Shown here piece after piece: positions 1 through 10,301 of a stretch of DNA of 27,392 nt. This DNA is from Rodentolepis nana (lineage: Eukaryota; Platyhelminthes; Cestoda; Cyclophyllidea; Hymenolepididae), in the NCBI GenBank assembly GCA_900617975.1, contig UZAE01012215.1, forward strand, positions 2,112 through 29,503, written 5' to 3'. How positions within the stretch are numbered: position 1 is the first letter of the stretch; every line of letters begins with the position of its first letter. The notes below the pieces were generated by a model. That model made no database searches. It was not told the DNA's origin and saw only the letters and a list, made by a program, of their open reading frames with translations. A program made the translations under genes and the position numbers.

Positions 1-17
1 AGTCTATCACACACCCC
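1..17 (-). repeat. Edge fragment of the dispersed SINE-like repeat (copy A)
   Basis: The first 17 bases match the head end of the repeat described at 13654-13938, as it reads on the + strand at 4531-4546, 4786-4803 and 25258-25275 (agtctatc, then a cacacccc-like end). The rest of the copy lies outside the window. The sense strand of the repeat here is minus. Confidence 0.6.
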
Positions 18-640
18 AACTCCTAAATCGTAAGATGTTCTTTTTTAACTTACTTTATCCATGGCATAATGCCCTAAGCCAAAGCCTTCCCGATAATGAT
101 CTTCAAATCCAATTCGCCCCATTTTCTTTAATTTTACTAAAATAACTCTCAACTGGGGAATACTTTTATTTAATTAATGGTCCAACATTCGAATTTCATT
201 ATTCATTCCTTGTGTTTCGAAGCAAATGCTTTTCCCACGGTGTCTAGTCTAACTGATTCGTATCTTCTTTTTTTCTTTGCTAAATGTAAAGATCATGACG
301 GTATTACATGATCGTAATATGCGGAACAGACGAGGGTCCATTCAAGATCATTGTTTGTAAGGAACATTTTCTTTCAAAATTGATTACTTTCAACCTTTTT
401 ACATGATAGACATAATTTTCAAGAACATTGACTGATTTTTTCTCAACGAAAATTGTCTACGTACAACTCATCTCTTTTGAAACGATATATAAGTGCGTAT
501 AGGGTTCGAAATCACGTGCAGATTTCAATTTTATGTCTCTTTGTGTGATTGTAGTGTAATTGCACTAATGCCTTAATAAATGTGAAAAGGGGATTGGCTT
601 AACACTATGCAACTCATTTTCGATAATATGTAAAAGTCAA
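18..640. other. Intergenic AT-rich DNA upstream of the first USP gene
   Basis: No convincing exon is visible on either strand. The sequence is AT-rich with scattered short poly-T tracts. A GGTTCGA-like word near 503 has no foldable tRNA body around it. Confidence 0.5.
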
Positions 641-650
641 TACTCGTATG

Positions 651-719
651 TATATAAATGAAAAGAATCCTAAGGTACTTTTTTATCAGTTTAAAAACGA
701 TAATCTTGATCAGTTTAAA
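651..719 (+). promoter_or_regulatory. Candidate core promoter and 11-bp direct repeat upstream of the first USP gene
   Basis: A TATATAAA word lies at 651-658. A TCAGTT initiator-like word lies at 686-691, about 35 bases further on. An exact 11-bp direct repeat, atcagtttaaa, occurs at 685-695 and 709-719, so both repeats and the possible start of transcription sit between the TATA word and the ATG at 722. This is motif matching only; no transcript start is known. Confidence 0.35.
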
Positions 720-721
720 TT

Positions 722-1228
722 ATGAGCAACGAACCACTCGGACGACGTGTAGTTATTGCTGTTGACGGTAGCTTACACTGTCATCGAGCCTTCAACTGGT
801 ACGTAAAATATATCCACCGAAAGAATGACTTTGTCTTTTTCGCCCACGTCATGCAACCAAAGTCCTCTCATACAGATGTGATTGTAACCGTGGATTATCC
901 AGAGAGCATAACTCAAGTAACGAAAGATTTTTCACTTAATTATACTGATCCTGCTGCAACGACGTTGAAGTATGCCAAACTAGCGGAGGCAGCTGGTGTC
1001 ACTGATTTTAAGACTGAAATCTTGGCCAATTCGTCGGTTGGTGAAGCTGTTCTACGTTTGGCGACAGAATGTCAGGCTAATATAATCATTGTGGGAAGTC
1101 GAAGTGCTGGAACATTCCGCCGCACACTGCTTGGTGATGTATCGCGTTACCTTGTCACCCATTCCAATATACCTGTCTTGATGGTCCCTAATGCTAGTCG
1201 TTCCACATCTTTTAATATTACGGACTAA
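722..1228 (+). CDS. Universal stress protein (USP/UspA family), single exon
   Basis: This encodes a 168-residue UspA-fold protein in one uninterrupted exon. The first strand, RRVVIAVDGS (residues 8-17), carries the Asp-Gly-Ser that contacts adenine in ATP-binding USPs. The C-terminal half shows IIIVGSR (from about residue 121), then RRTLLGDVSRYL and the final strand IPVLMVP (about 150-156). The family loop is G-x2-G-x9-G-S/T. Here it reads Gly125, then Ser128 in place of the second Gly, nine residues, Gly138, then Asp139 in place of Ser/Thr. The fold is clear, but nucleotide binding is uncertain. The length is normal for a stand-alone cytosolic USP. The ATG is the first in frame after a TATA-like word and directly precedes the first strand. 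No AATAAA follows within 170 bases of the stop. USPs in flatworms form expanded families, and a second member lies 6 kb downstream on the same strand. Its exact role (stress or oxidant response) is inferred from the family. Confidence 0.93.
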   Translation: MSNEPLGRRVVIAVDGSLHCHRAFNWYVKYIHRKNDFVFFAHVMQPKSSHTDVIVTVDYPESITQVTKDFSLNYTDPAATTLKYAKLAEAAGVTDFKTEILANSSVGEAVLRLATECQANIIIVGSRSAGTFRRTLLGDVSRYLVTHSNIPVLMVPNASRSTSFNITD

Positions 1229-3776
1229 TCGGCATTAATTTTAAATACTTACTATTCACTTTCTCGTTTTATTAATCATTAACTTCTGTTGATATTATTA
1301 TAATTACTATTACTAAAACCGTATTTAATACAATCGTTTACATCTGTACTTGAAGATTCATATACTTATTTTCTTTTAGGGGATAAATCAATATCATTTG
1401 CCATCTTATTCGAGTGATATAAGCGAAAAGAATACTAATTTTAAATTATGCCATTTCATATGAATACGTGCTAACTGCAATTTGAAGGAACAATTTGATA
1501 TTGTTTCAATTAAAGAGCTTCAATATAATGTATATAATTAAACGCAAAATATGAATTCTTTGAGCAGATTTAAAAAATTTTATTTAGTTATAAGTGTATT
1601 TTTAAAGTATATTCCTTATGCTATTACCTATATGTTATTAAATTAGTAATAGTTAAATCTCTACTTGGTGATAATTCCATTAGCGTACAAATTTTAACTG
1701 TCAGACAATAAGTGGTTTGATACAAGCGGGTAGTTAACTAGGTAATTAAAGTTTTCATTAAACTTTGAACCCCGTGTTGGCGGTATCTAATGCAATGGCT
1801 TTGGAAAATCTCCAAAGTCTACTCAGATTTGCAAATTACGACCTTTAAAGATTTCTTCAGACAAAAAATGTTTTCTTTGAAAAATGGTATTTGGTAGTTA
1901 TGTGCACTTCTTGTAAAGAGGATAAAAGATTCAGTATGCATGGACCAAAAAATAAGACAAAAAAATAAAAAAATATATTGGAGCATTGAAATGAATACGG
2001 CGATAAAAAATTTGTACCGAAATGGAGTGAGTAGTGTAATAATAATAATTAATATGCTAAATTTATGCTTATTCGAGAATTATTCTTTGGAAGTGAGAAA
2101 TTTCAAAATTGTTGTGTTTGCTTGCTATTGGTCTTTTTCTCTCCAATTGTTAAAAATACACAATCTTGACTTTATTGGCTACACAATTTTTGGACGACCA
2201 ATTTCCTATTTATCGTCATCTACTGTTGACTTTCCCTTCAGTTAGAACTTTGGATGTTCGAGTTGACTCTGAAATTGTCATCAGAAAAAAGAAAAATATC
2301 TTGATTGGCAATTATAAAATTAACGGGAATTAAAAGAAGCTGCACTTCGGACAATGAGTTTCACTCAAGATTCCTCCTTTAAAGTCTGCTACGGTCTTCA
2401 TCCCTTCTAGGACCCCTAAACCTGCCTTAGACGAAAACTTAAAGTTAAGTGATGCAAAGCACCAAAAAAAATCCAGTACCATTTGCTTGGCTTTTGATGT
2501 AATGATATGGTGATTAGTGTCTTTATCCACAGTGGCCTATTCATACATAGGTGGAGTGAGTTCAGAGGCCAAACGTGCCTTTGGAACTTTCATAGTCGAA
2601 AAAAGTGCCCCCCCCCCCCGACATCAATCAATCATTCGACTGCACATTTATGCATTCAATGCCAACACACTCTTTACTCCACTCTTTCACCACTACTCTC
2701 TTTCTTGCAAAGGTGTGTTGCTTTTGGCGAAAAAAAGGTGAACAAATATAAAAATTTCGATCGAAACTTTTTGTCAAAAATGAGGCCGTCTCTTGGCTTG
2801 AGGCTTGTGGAGGAATATTTTTTGGCCTATTTTCAATTTTGAAGAAGATTGATTTGCCAATGATCTGGATAAAAAGCCTTTCAATAAGCCCTAAATGCAT
2901 TTAGATCCAAGTCCTAATTGGCTCGTTTTTTCGTCTAAGAACTCAAATAAAGAGTGAATCTAAAATCTCACTATTAAAAGGCAGCTCCACTTTGTTCACA
3001 TATATGTACAGAATAGTCCGATGATATGACGAAAAATGGGTATCAGTCAAAATTAAGGAAAAAATATCCACTTTCTTTACTTCACTTAATATGCATATTA
3101 TTACGCTATATCACCCAAGTTGAGCAATTAATCCCCTGATGAACAGTTGCTTCCTATGGTTTTCGATTTTGATGTTATTTCCACTGGCGTGTTAATGAAT
3201 TTTGGTAATTCACCACCTTCCCTTCAAGTGTTATTGTAATTCGATAATCGTTAAAGAGGATACAATGACGACAGTCCACTTATACACGTTGTGATTGAAA
3301 GCTCACTTAGTCGAGCATGAGGTCGTTTCTTTTTGAGCTCACGTAAACTACCTAGCCGCCTCGAAGAAAACACTTTAATTCAATAATAATGAATATACAC
3401 CCAAAGATGGGTGGTGGGGAGGGGGGGGGGGGGGAGTCAACATTTACATGTTCAAATGGACTGTCATTATTGTATCCTCTCAATTTTTATCACAAATCTC
3501 CGTATTATTGATTAAATAAACTAACCCATTTTTTTGGGTGCATCTAATCTAGTAATAAATAGCAAAAAAGCGCATATGGCCATTCGTTGAACGCCTGATA
3601 AAATTTTGACTTACAACTTACTGAGGTGCATTTAATAAGATGGAACATGAAAAGCGTTGCATGGAGTTCCGGGTGTGACCCTTTACAATTCCCTGGTTTT
3701 TTAGGGTTTTGTTACACTTCACAATTCCCTCCCCCCCCCCTCTTGACGCTTCGCAAGTTCTCAAGCCGAAAGAATT
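1229..3776. other. Intergenic region without recognisable genes
   Basis: It holds short open frames only (for example at 1940-2245 and 2507-2842) with no domain, splice or composition support. There is a 12-C run at 2608-2619, a 14-G run at 3421-3434 and a 10-C run at 3731-3740. I see no RNA gene. Confidence 0.5.
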
Positions 3777-4036
3777 GTGAATTGTAACTATTTATTTATT
3801 TATATCAAATGGCAGGCGTTTTGATAGTTATCATTAGCCTTTTAGTTGACTTCGGGCTTCACAGAGGGGAGGAGGAACATCAAAGTGAGAAGAATTCAGG
3901 AGGGGGAATAGAAGGGTGTTTCAAAGATGTAAACAAAACAGACACAAAGGCTCAGAAAGGGTAAGATGAGTAGTGTGGTAGGGGTCAAATATGACATACA
4001 GTGGGGTGATGGTTGTTTGAAGTGAATTGTAACTAT
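3777..4036 (-). mobile_element. SINE-like repeat copy B, 5'-truncated, with a 15-bp target-site duplication
   Basis: The body is 3792-4021. Its minus strand is the element's sense strand: it ends in a TAAA-type tail (read on + as ttatttatttatttat at the left) and lacks the head region found in full copies. The flanks are an exact 15-bp direct repeat, gtgaattgtaactat, at 3777-3791 and 4022-4036. The tail, the 5' truncation and the flanking duplication are the usual marks of insertion by target-primed reverse transcription. Part of the 3' flanking copy may overlap microhomology with the element, because other copies also read gtgaa at that point. Confidence 0.8.
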
Positions 4037-4235
4037 GATATACGCCTTCATCGAGTGACTTGAGTCCGTTTTGCCTGGAAAATTAGACTGTGATGAAAGG
4101 AAGATAAGCTTATTTAAAAATTAAAGGATAAACATCATTAAAACTGATTCACGTTTGATTTTTATATACTAACAGAATCATTTTCACTTGAAAAACTGTA
4201 AAACAGGCTCAATTGTGCGATATTTTGCCCTAATT

Positions 4236-4546
4236 TTTTTAATTTATGTCAAATGACAGACTTTATGATAGCCATCAGTAATCCTTTGGTTGACTTCGGG
4301 CTTCACAGAGGGGAGGAACATCAAAGTCACCAAGCGTTGAGAGGGGAACAGAAGAGTGATTCCTTAATGTAAAAGAGGCAGGCATAAAGGTAGAGAAAGG
4401 GGTTTGGTAAGGTGAATACTGCGGAAGTGGTCGAATATGGCATCCCATCGGGTCTTAGAAGTTGACTGCTCGTTTATAGGCATTTTTTGCCGTATGGGTA
4501 TTCGTTGCCCAGGCTGTACCACATGGAGGTAAGTCTATCGCGCCAA
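4236..4546 (-). mobile_element. SINE-like repeat copy C, near full length
   Basis: On + it runs from a short T-rich tail (ttaatttatgtcaaatg), through the conserved ttgacttcgggcttcacaga block and the tttttgccgtatgggta block, to the head end ggaggtaagtctatcg. It shares all main blocks with copies B, D, F and G. A poly-C run and a single N follow at once, so its right junction is not resolved. Confidence 0.75.
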
Positions 4547-4559
4547 CCCCCCCCCCCCN
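4547..4559. other. Poly-C run of 12 ending in a single N
   Basis: Twelve C residues are followed by one N. The next base resumes inside another copy of the same repeat, about 80 bases in from its tail end. This is best read as a collapsed or unresolved assembly junction. Confidence 0.7.
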
Positions 4560-4803
4560 TCAAAGTAGCAGAAAGTCGAGGGGTGGGGAACAGAAGAGCG
4601 ATTCACAGATGTAAAAGAGGCAGACAGACACAAAGGTAGAGAAAAAGGTAAGGTGAGCACTGTGGAAGGGGTCGAATATGACAAGCAGTCAGGGCATGGT
4701 AGTTTGAATTCAAAAGTCAAATGCCGGTTAATAGACTTTTTTTGCCGTACGAGTATACATTGCCCAGGGTGCACCGCGTGGAGGTAAGTCTGTCGCACAC
4801 CCC
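4560..4803 (-). mobile_element. SINE-like repeat copy D, lacking its tail end
   Basis: It starts on + at tcaaagtagcagaaagtcg and runs through the gtaaaagaggcag, ggtcgaatatgac and tttttgccgtac blocks to gtaagtctgtcgcacacccc. The missing tail end is replaced by the poly-C/N junction. A 90-residue minus-strand open frame over this copy is repeat sequence, not a gene. Confidence 0.75.
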
Positions 4804-5736
4804 ACATAGAATCATTAACAGCTTAAAAATATCGTGACAAAGAGTGGCATTGCATTCAATATTAAACTGTGGGTGAAAGTAGATTTCCGTACAGGTCTTT
4901 GTTCTTAAAAAGATTGGTTGAAAATTTTACTGATTGTCCGTTTTAACTAAAACTTTTATTTGTTTATATAAATTGAAAGTCCTACATTCAATAGGCTATT
5001 TTTCAATTTCGTCGGTGAGTAGAAGAAAACGTTGGCCAAGTTTGAAAGTATCCGGTGGTTGCACTACTCTCCTATCTCTACAGCTACAGAACTTGTTAGC
5101 GCTAATGAAGGGGAAGGATGTGAATTTGATGATTATAACATGAAATGGAGGGGTGGGTGAGGTGAGGGGGTGGGGAGAGTAGATCAATAATAAGTAATTT
5201 GGTGACCTGTTTACTCGCATAGAGGGAGAGAGAGAGAGGGTGAGGGAGAGATAGGCGCATGACAAATTCCCTAATTACCCTGTCACTTTCCCCCATCCCG
5301 CTTGCCAAGTAAAAGTATGTACAATCACATTCACTTAAGCACTTGGAAGAAGTGTGCCTAAAAAGGCGTGTGCTGTCCGCCTGCACACATGCCTGCCTTG
5401 TATATAGTGTCCGATTATTCGTCGTCCCGCGTGCACACACACGCACGCCTCATGACATGCACACTCGTATTCCAGCGGACAAGCAGACAGACTGTTGGCT
5501 GTCCCGCCTTTCCTTGCGAATGCACTGCATTACGAGTCTTCCTTCTCCACTATCTTCATATCCTCATTCTTGTCGCACTATTTTTTTATCTCAATACGAA
5601 CTGATTTACCCCCAGGAAATATCTTTTGGTCTTGTCCTATATTGAAAACTGGTTTGCCATTGATATAACGTTGTGCAGCTGGTTTACCGATCACTGAAGT
5701 TTACTACCACTTTAACTCTCAAACCTATTTAGTGGT

Positions 5737-5763
5737 GGGGGGGGGGGGGGGGGGGGGGGGGGG
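5737..5763 (+). repeat. Uninterrupted run of 27 guanines
   Basis: Twenty-seven consecutive G residues occur in AT-rich surroundings. It is the longest of nine G or C homopolymers in the window and could form G-quadruplexes. The exact length in an assembly is unreliable. Confidence 0.85.
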
Positions 5764-6366
5764 TGAGGGAGGGTCGAAGATTCCTTAATACCTCATTTTA
5801 TTGTCTGCTGATGACTGTTTTGTAGCCACATAGTATTTCTGCTATATATGAGCACGTCTAGTGTACTTCCCTTAATCAAATTTATGTGTTAATGCGCTTA
5901 ATTCGTGAGATCAGAGATAGCTGTTTCGATATTTATCTGCGCATACCCATCGAAGGAAATGAGGCCAACCACGCTGGTTTGGTCAGGCTAGAATGGAATC
6001 AGTAGCCAAACTCCAATTTATTCATCAGAGGAGATCTACGATTTTTCTCCACTATCCAACACTCGGGTGATGAAAATGCTTTTCTAAATGGACTTGGGAA
6101 CACTTCTATTTGAAACTCCATACTAGCTCATCTCTTTTATGAATCAGATTTTCACTTATTATAAATTACTGGTGTTTGGAGATCTGAGTGTGTGTCAACT
6201 GACAGCTAACTACCTAACTCACAGGGTAATCCCTGTCCAAATTCCGAACGTGCAAATTGGCTTGGAGTTTGCCAATTCATTTTACTTTCATCGCTTTTAA
6301 TACTTTGCTAATTCTCGCTTTGATCTTTACTGGCATTAAAGGGTGAATGTGCATGCTGACATGTAT

Positions 6367-6382
6367 GGGGGGGNCCCCCCCC
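6367..6382. other. G7-N-C8 junction, a probable assembly scar
   Basis: Seven G residues meet eight C residues across one N. Opposed homopolymers around a lone N suggest that two reads or contigs were joined here. Confidence 0.6.
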
Positions 6383-7009
6383 TCCCCATTTTATAATTAC
6401 GCAGAGAAAATTGCGAAAATGTATATATTTGGCAATTTTACTTAATTGGCTAGCAATAGAACTCAAAATATAATACAAACAGTATTAATTAACTAATCTT
6501 GAAATAATTATCGAATACAGTACAATTAGAAATAGGGCCTTTTTTGTTTCCTGGGCTTACACATATTCATACCTACGTATTTCTTTTCACACTGATTAGC
6601 GGATATGTGCTCTTTGAAGCAAGAATTCAATCACACACACACTCTCCAGAGGACTTGATTTCATGAAAGTGGTTTTATCATGAATTTCGATTCATTGTTT
6701 TTTTTAAATTTTCTTAATGCAGAGGAAGGAGAATTAGTGTTTCCTAGATCTTTACTAGTACACTTACTACTTGTGAAACTTAAAGTGTAAATCGCATTAA
6801 TATATCATTTTCGATTTCTGAAAATGATGTTTCTTATAATTCTATTTTAAGTGTGTATGCTCATTTTAAGTTTAATAGAACAATGATTTACAACTTTTTC
6901 TGCCGTCAATTTCCCGTAATTTTACTCCTATCATGCCTAAGAGGTATGAACGAATTTGAAATGAAACAATGTAGGATAAATACTTCACTTTCTAATGTCT
7001 TTTGATTGA

Positions 7010-7029
7010 ATATATATATATATATATAT
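7010..7029. repeat. TA dinucleotide microsatellite
   Basis: About ten TA units lie 215 bases upstream of the second USP gene. Confidence 0.9.
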
Positions 7030-7244
7030 TATCTATCAACGCGTATTCAGCATGTAAGATCAAAGGTGCCATTTCTCTCAAAATAGATTTAACGATTGGC
7101 AACTAGAAATGCTTTAAATAAAAGTGCCATTTACTGATTGGCTGCCATCCATGTAATAAAATTGAATCAATTGGCTTATTGAAGCTTATACCAAGATGCT
7201 GCACTTAACTCACAAAGCTTGAAGGTATCACACTACTGTGCATC

Positions 7245-7736
7245 ATGTCGCAAGCGAAACCTGTAGATCCAAACGCCCAAAGCAAAGCAGAACGTGGAAG
7301 GAAAGTCCTATTCCCCTTGGATAAGAGTTCCAAAGTTCGTGCAGCAATCGAATGGTTCTTCAGTTTTGGTTACCGCCAGAGCGACTCCATCATATTTGTC
7401 AATATTGTCCATCCAAAATACTCTCGCGGAGTTATTAACCTAGAGAGCAGTTCCTTCAATCCTAGCGAAGATTTCAAATTGGATTTCGATGAGGTGCACG
7501 AAATTGAGGACGAATACAAGGAGTTTGCGAGGAAAGCGGGTGTGAAATTTAGCACTACTTGCATAGCTGATACTGATATAGCTGGTGAACTAAACATGCT
7601 TGCTGATCAGGAGAAAGCCGATTTGATAGTGACAACAGCACTGGGAGAGAGCATTTATGATCTCATCGGGGATACTAAGATACCTGTTCTTATTGTACCT
7701 TCAGAAGAAGTGGATAAGCCAGGCACATCGTTATAA
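7245..7736 (+). CDS. Divergent universal stress protein without the nucleotide-binding loop
   Basis: A 163-residue single-exon protein with the UspA fold: first strand RKVLFPLD (residues 19-26), an amphipathic helix with AIEWFFSFG, second strand DSIIFVNIVHP, an acidic middle helix, strand ADLIVTTA and final strand IPVLIVP (about 146-152). Compared with the USP at 722-1228, the AVDGS start is replaced by PLDKSS. The segment between the last two strands is eight to nine residues shorter, and the whole G-x2-G-x9-G-S/T loop is absent (VTTALGESIYDLIGDTK instead). It should therefore belong to the USP group that does not bind ATP. The N terminus has about 18 extra polar residues. The ATG at 7245 is the only sensible start. 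An inverted CCAAT word lies near 7138 and an AATAAA at 7842. The same-strand neighbour 6 kb upstream suggests an old tandem duplication. Function beyond the fold is unknown. Confidence 0.87.
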   Translation: MSQAKPVDPNAQSKAERGRKVLFPLDKSSKVRAAIEWFFSFGYRQSDSIIFVNIVHPKYSRGVINLESSSFNPSEDFKLDFDEVHEIEDEYKEFARKAGVKFSTTCIADTDIAGELNMLADQEKADLIVTTALGESIYDLIGDTKIPVLIVPSEEVDKPGTSL

Positions 7737-7841
7737 AAGAAGAATATTTCCATCAGGAGTTGTTATTGTCATTTTTCTCACTTTTCAGGTACTTATTATC
7801 GAAAAATTGACTTTTCTAATATTATATTACCTTTGGAATGC

Positions 7842-7847
7842 AATAAA
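7842..7847 (+). terminator. Candidate polyadenylation signal AATAAA of the second USP gene
   Basis: A canonical AATAAA lies 106 bases after the stop codon at 7736, followed by T-rich sequence. The position is plausible; there is no transcript support. Confidence 0.5.
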
Positions 7848-10145
7848 ATTTTCCGCCATATTTGAAGTTATGACTATTTTAATCATCTAATGAGGTAACG
7901 TGAAACTGATTCATTGATTTTTTGTTACTTTCAAAATTATTTATTTACTGAAAATCACCTGAAAATTAGGGAAATATGGAGGCATGATAGCATTAAGACG
8001 AGGATAGCAAATTTTTCTTTGAATATTTGATTTCCCTATTCATGTTGCATCAGTTTTTAAGAGAGATGAAGCGTTCCAAATTCTAAATATCTGAGATCTT
8101 AATTGGAATCACTTGGAAAGTGTCAAAGTCTTATTCTTCTTCTTGTTAATTTAAAAGTCAGTAGCCCCTGAACACAGTGTCATTTTAAGTTAGAAAACAT
8201 TATTTAAAATTGCAAAGTTGATGCTTAGTGCAATTTCGATATGAAATTCGCCCTTAAGGCCGCTTTGAGAGGTCAGTCAGCTTTTGAAGTATAAAACTTG
8301 TTTTACTTTTAAAGAACTTTAAAACAGCGGAAAATTTTTTCGATACCAATGTATGAAAATGGCTTTTTATCCAATTTTGGATTAAGAACTTTAAAAGTAA
8401 GAATTTTTACAATTTGATCTTTCCTTTATGATCCATTTATTCACAAAATTTAATGGAATGGTGATGACTTTCTTCAAATATTATTAAATAACTAAAGGGA
8501 GATTTCAATTTGATTGAGTGGTTTGATTAAATTTTATAGTCAATTAATTTTTTATAGAAAAGAAATATTATATTATTACATCTATGAAGTGTATTGATTA
8601 TTTTAATAAATCCATTGTGTGCACTTAATATTCCACTAAGTCTTGATTAGTGTCCATAAAGAGTTGGAATTACCAACATGGGTATGGTCAAATTTTCAGC
8701 AGACTGCCACATGGATAAGCCTTGATTTATGTCCATTAATTTCTATGTCACCAACCCTTAGTATGGGAAGTCTACCGAAGGTAGCTAACTACCTCAACGA
8801 CGTATGGTGTGGAATACTTTTATTTGGACTGTATCTGACATGGAGTTCAGTCATTATAGTGCAATGACGGATTTGTTAAACAATGTAGTGACTATTAATT
8901 GGTGGTTGCCTGAGAGGCCTCGGCGATCGAAATAGCACTTCAACTTATCTGAGTGCGCATGAAATTTCTTTCTTCGGCCATGGTGGCGTTGTGCGCTCTC
9001 CAAACTCTTCAGTATTTCACCAAGTCAATCAACTTTGAACTTAATGAACGTTGAATGGCTAAAAGACGACTTCCAAGTCTAGTAATCAAAGACCTGGGCT
9101 TTCGAATTTTGTTAAGCCAAGTCCCCGCTTCTGAAGTGTAAGTTCGAATTCCGAGGAAGTAATACAAACTCGCTTTTCTTTTTTCAATTCCCCCATTTGG
9201 CTCGGCGGTGGAGCTTGTAATTATCGGCACTTCCAGAACTACAATATGCGAGGTGTTCTTGGGTAATGAGAAGGAGTGGACATGAGTATCTTTATCAGGT
9301 TAATTTTATTTAATTCACCCAGAATATCGCGCACTAATTGATTACCCACCCAAAGGGGAGTTGACTTTTCCCCTTATTACCAAATTGTCCCAGTTGAGTC
9401 ACATAGCCTCAGAGGTTTGCAAATGGTGTTGGCTCCGCAGCGCAGAAAGCCGCAGTGCAACTATCGATTTAAAAGTGAAAACTTCAACCATATTGAAGAT
9501 AGTGCTTCTGTTCAGTATGCCATCGATTAGCTTTTCAAGTTGGCCACTAAAAACAAACCACATTTACTCATAATGTTGGCAAAATATAAAGTCGGCTATA
9601 GAATCCAATTGGGGAGGGGTGCGAGGGGGTGTTAATCTGGAAACCAAGTGTAAGAAGTCTTGCTGAATTTGAAATTTGCAAAACTATTTTTGATTTGGCT
9701 GTTGGGAGTAAAAGTTTATTTGATTGTATTGGGATATTCATTAGATCATCGTACCCCACTTAGAGACGTCAATCACTATCTTATTGTTGAAGCTAAAATG
9801 TCGGTTTATCTCTTGCTTCCTTTGTCGAAAAATTAACATAATTTTAATAAAAGGTTTCATTTTGTTTCTTTTATCATGTTTTTTCTTAAGTTAAGAGTGA
9901 TAATAGGTCGAAAATTTAATACTGGGTAGTTATTTTGGGCATGAGTTTAATAATTATTGGTGCACATCAAATGGTTTGGATGGCCAGTCACACTACTCGA
10001 AATCAGTAAATAAAGGAATATGAAAACGCGAGTTTCAAAAAACTACTGCAAAGAGTGATCTGTCAGAAACTTTAAATAGCGTTAATTTGGCAATTATAAA
10101 AGGTTATACAAATTTATTCATGAAAAATAATGTTTAATTAGTGAT
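7848..10145. other. Intergenic region without recognisable genes
   Basis: AT-rich DNA. The open frames near 8643-8867, 9009-9230 and 9361-9759 have no domain or splice support. A GTTCGAATTCC word near 9152 resembles a Pol III B box but its flanks do not pair as a tRNA T arm. Confidence 0.45.
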
Positions 10146-10301
10146 TATTTATTTATTTCAAATGGCAGGCGTTTTGATAGCTATCATTAGCCATTCAGCT
10201 GACTTCGGACTTCACAGAGGGATGGTTCATCAAAGTAGCAGAAAGTCGAGGGGTGGGGACCAGAAGAGCGATTCGCAGATGCAAAACAGAAAGACAGGCA
10301 G
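10146..10301 (-). mobile_element. SINE-like repeat copy E, strongly 5'-truncated
   Basis: On + it starts with the tail complement ttatttatttatttcaaatggcag, continues through gacttcggacttcacagaggg and tagcagaaagtcgaggggtgg, and stops at about aagacaggca. The head half is missing, as expected for a 5'-truncated retroposon. I found no clear target-site duplication. Confidence 0.75.

Larger units (their letters stand above)
4804..7110. other. Intergenic region with simple-sequence runs
   Basis: No supported exon is seen. It contains GA-rich tracts at 5145-5255, a CA-rich stretch around 5384-5465, a 27-G run at 5737-5763, a G7-N-C8 junction at 6367-6382 and a TA repeat at 7010-7029. The open frames around 5100-5645 lie on both strands of this low-complexity DNA and have no recognisable domain. 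Confidence 0.5.

Noticed and set aside
502..516. GGTTCGAAATC-like word as a tRNA B box
   Set aside because: The flanking bases do not form a T-arm stem and no A box or acceptor stem is present.
5102..5645. Overlapping open frames of 78-114 residues on both strands
   Set aside because: They lie in GA- and CA-rich low-complexity DNA and have no domain, signal peptide or splice context.
9148..9160. GTTCGAATTCC word as part of a tRNA or tRNA-derived SINE
   Set aside because: The surrounding sequence does not pair as a T arm, no tail or duplication is seen, and it matches nothing else in the window.
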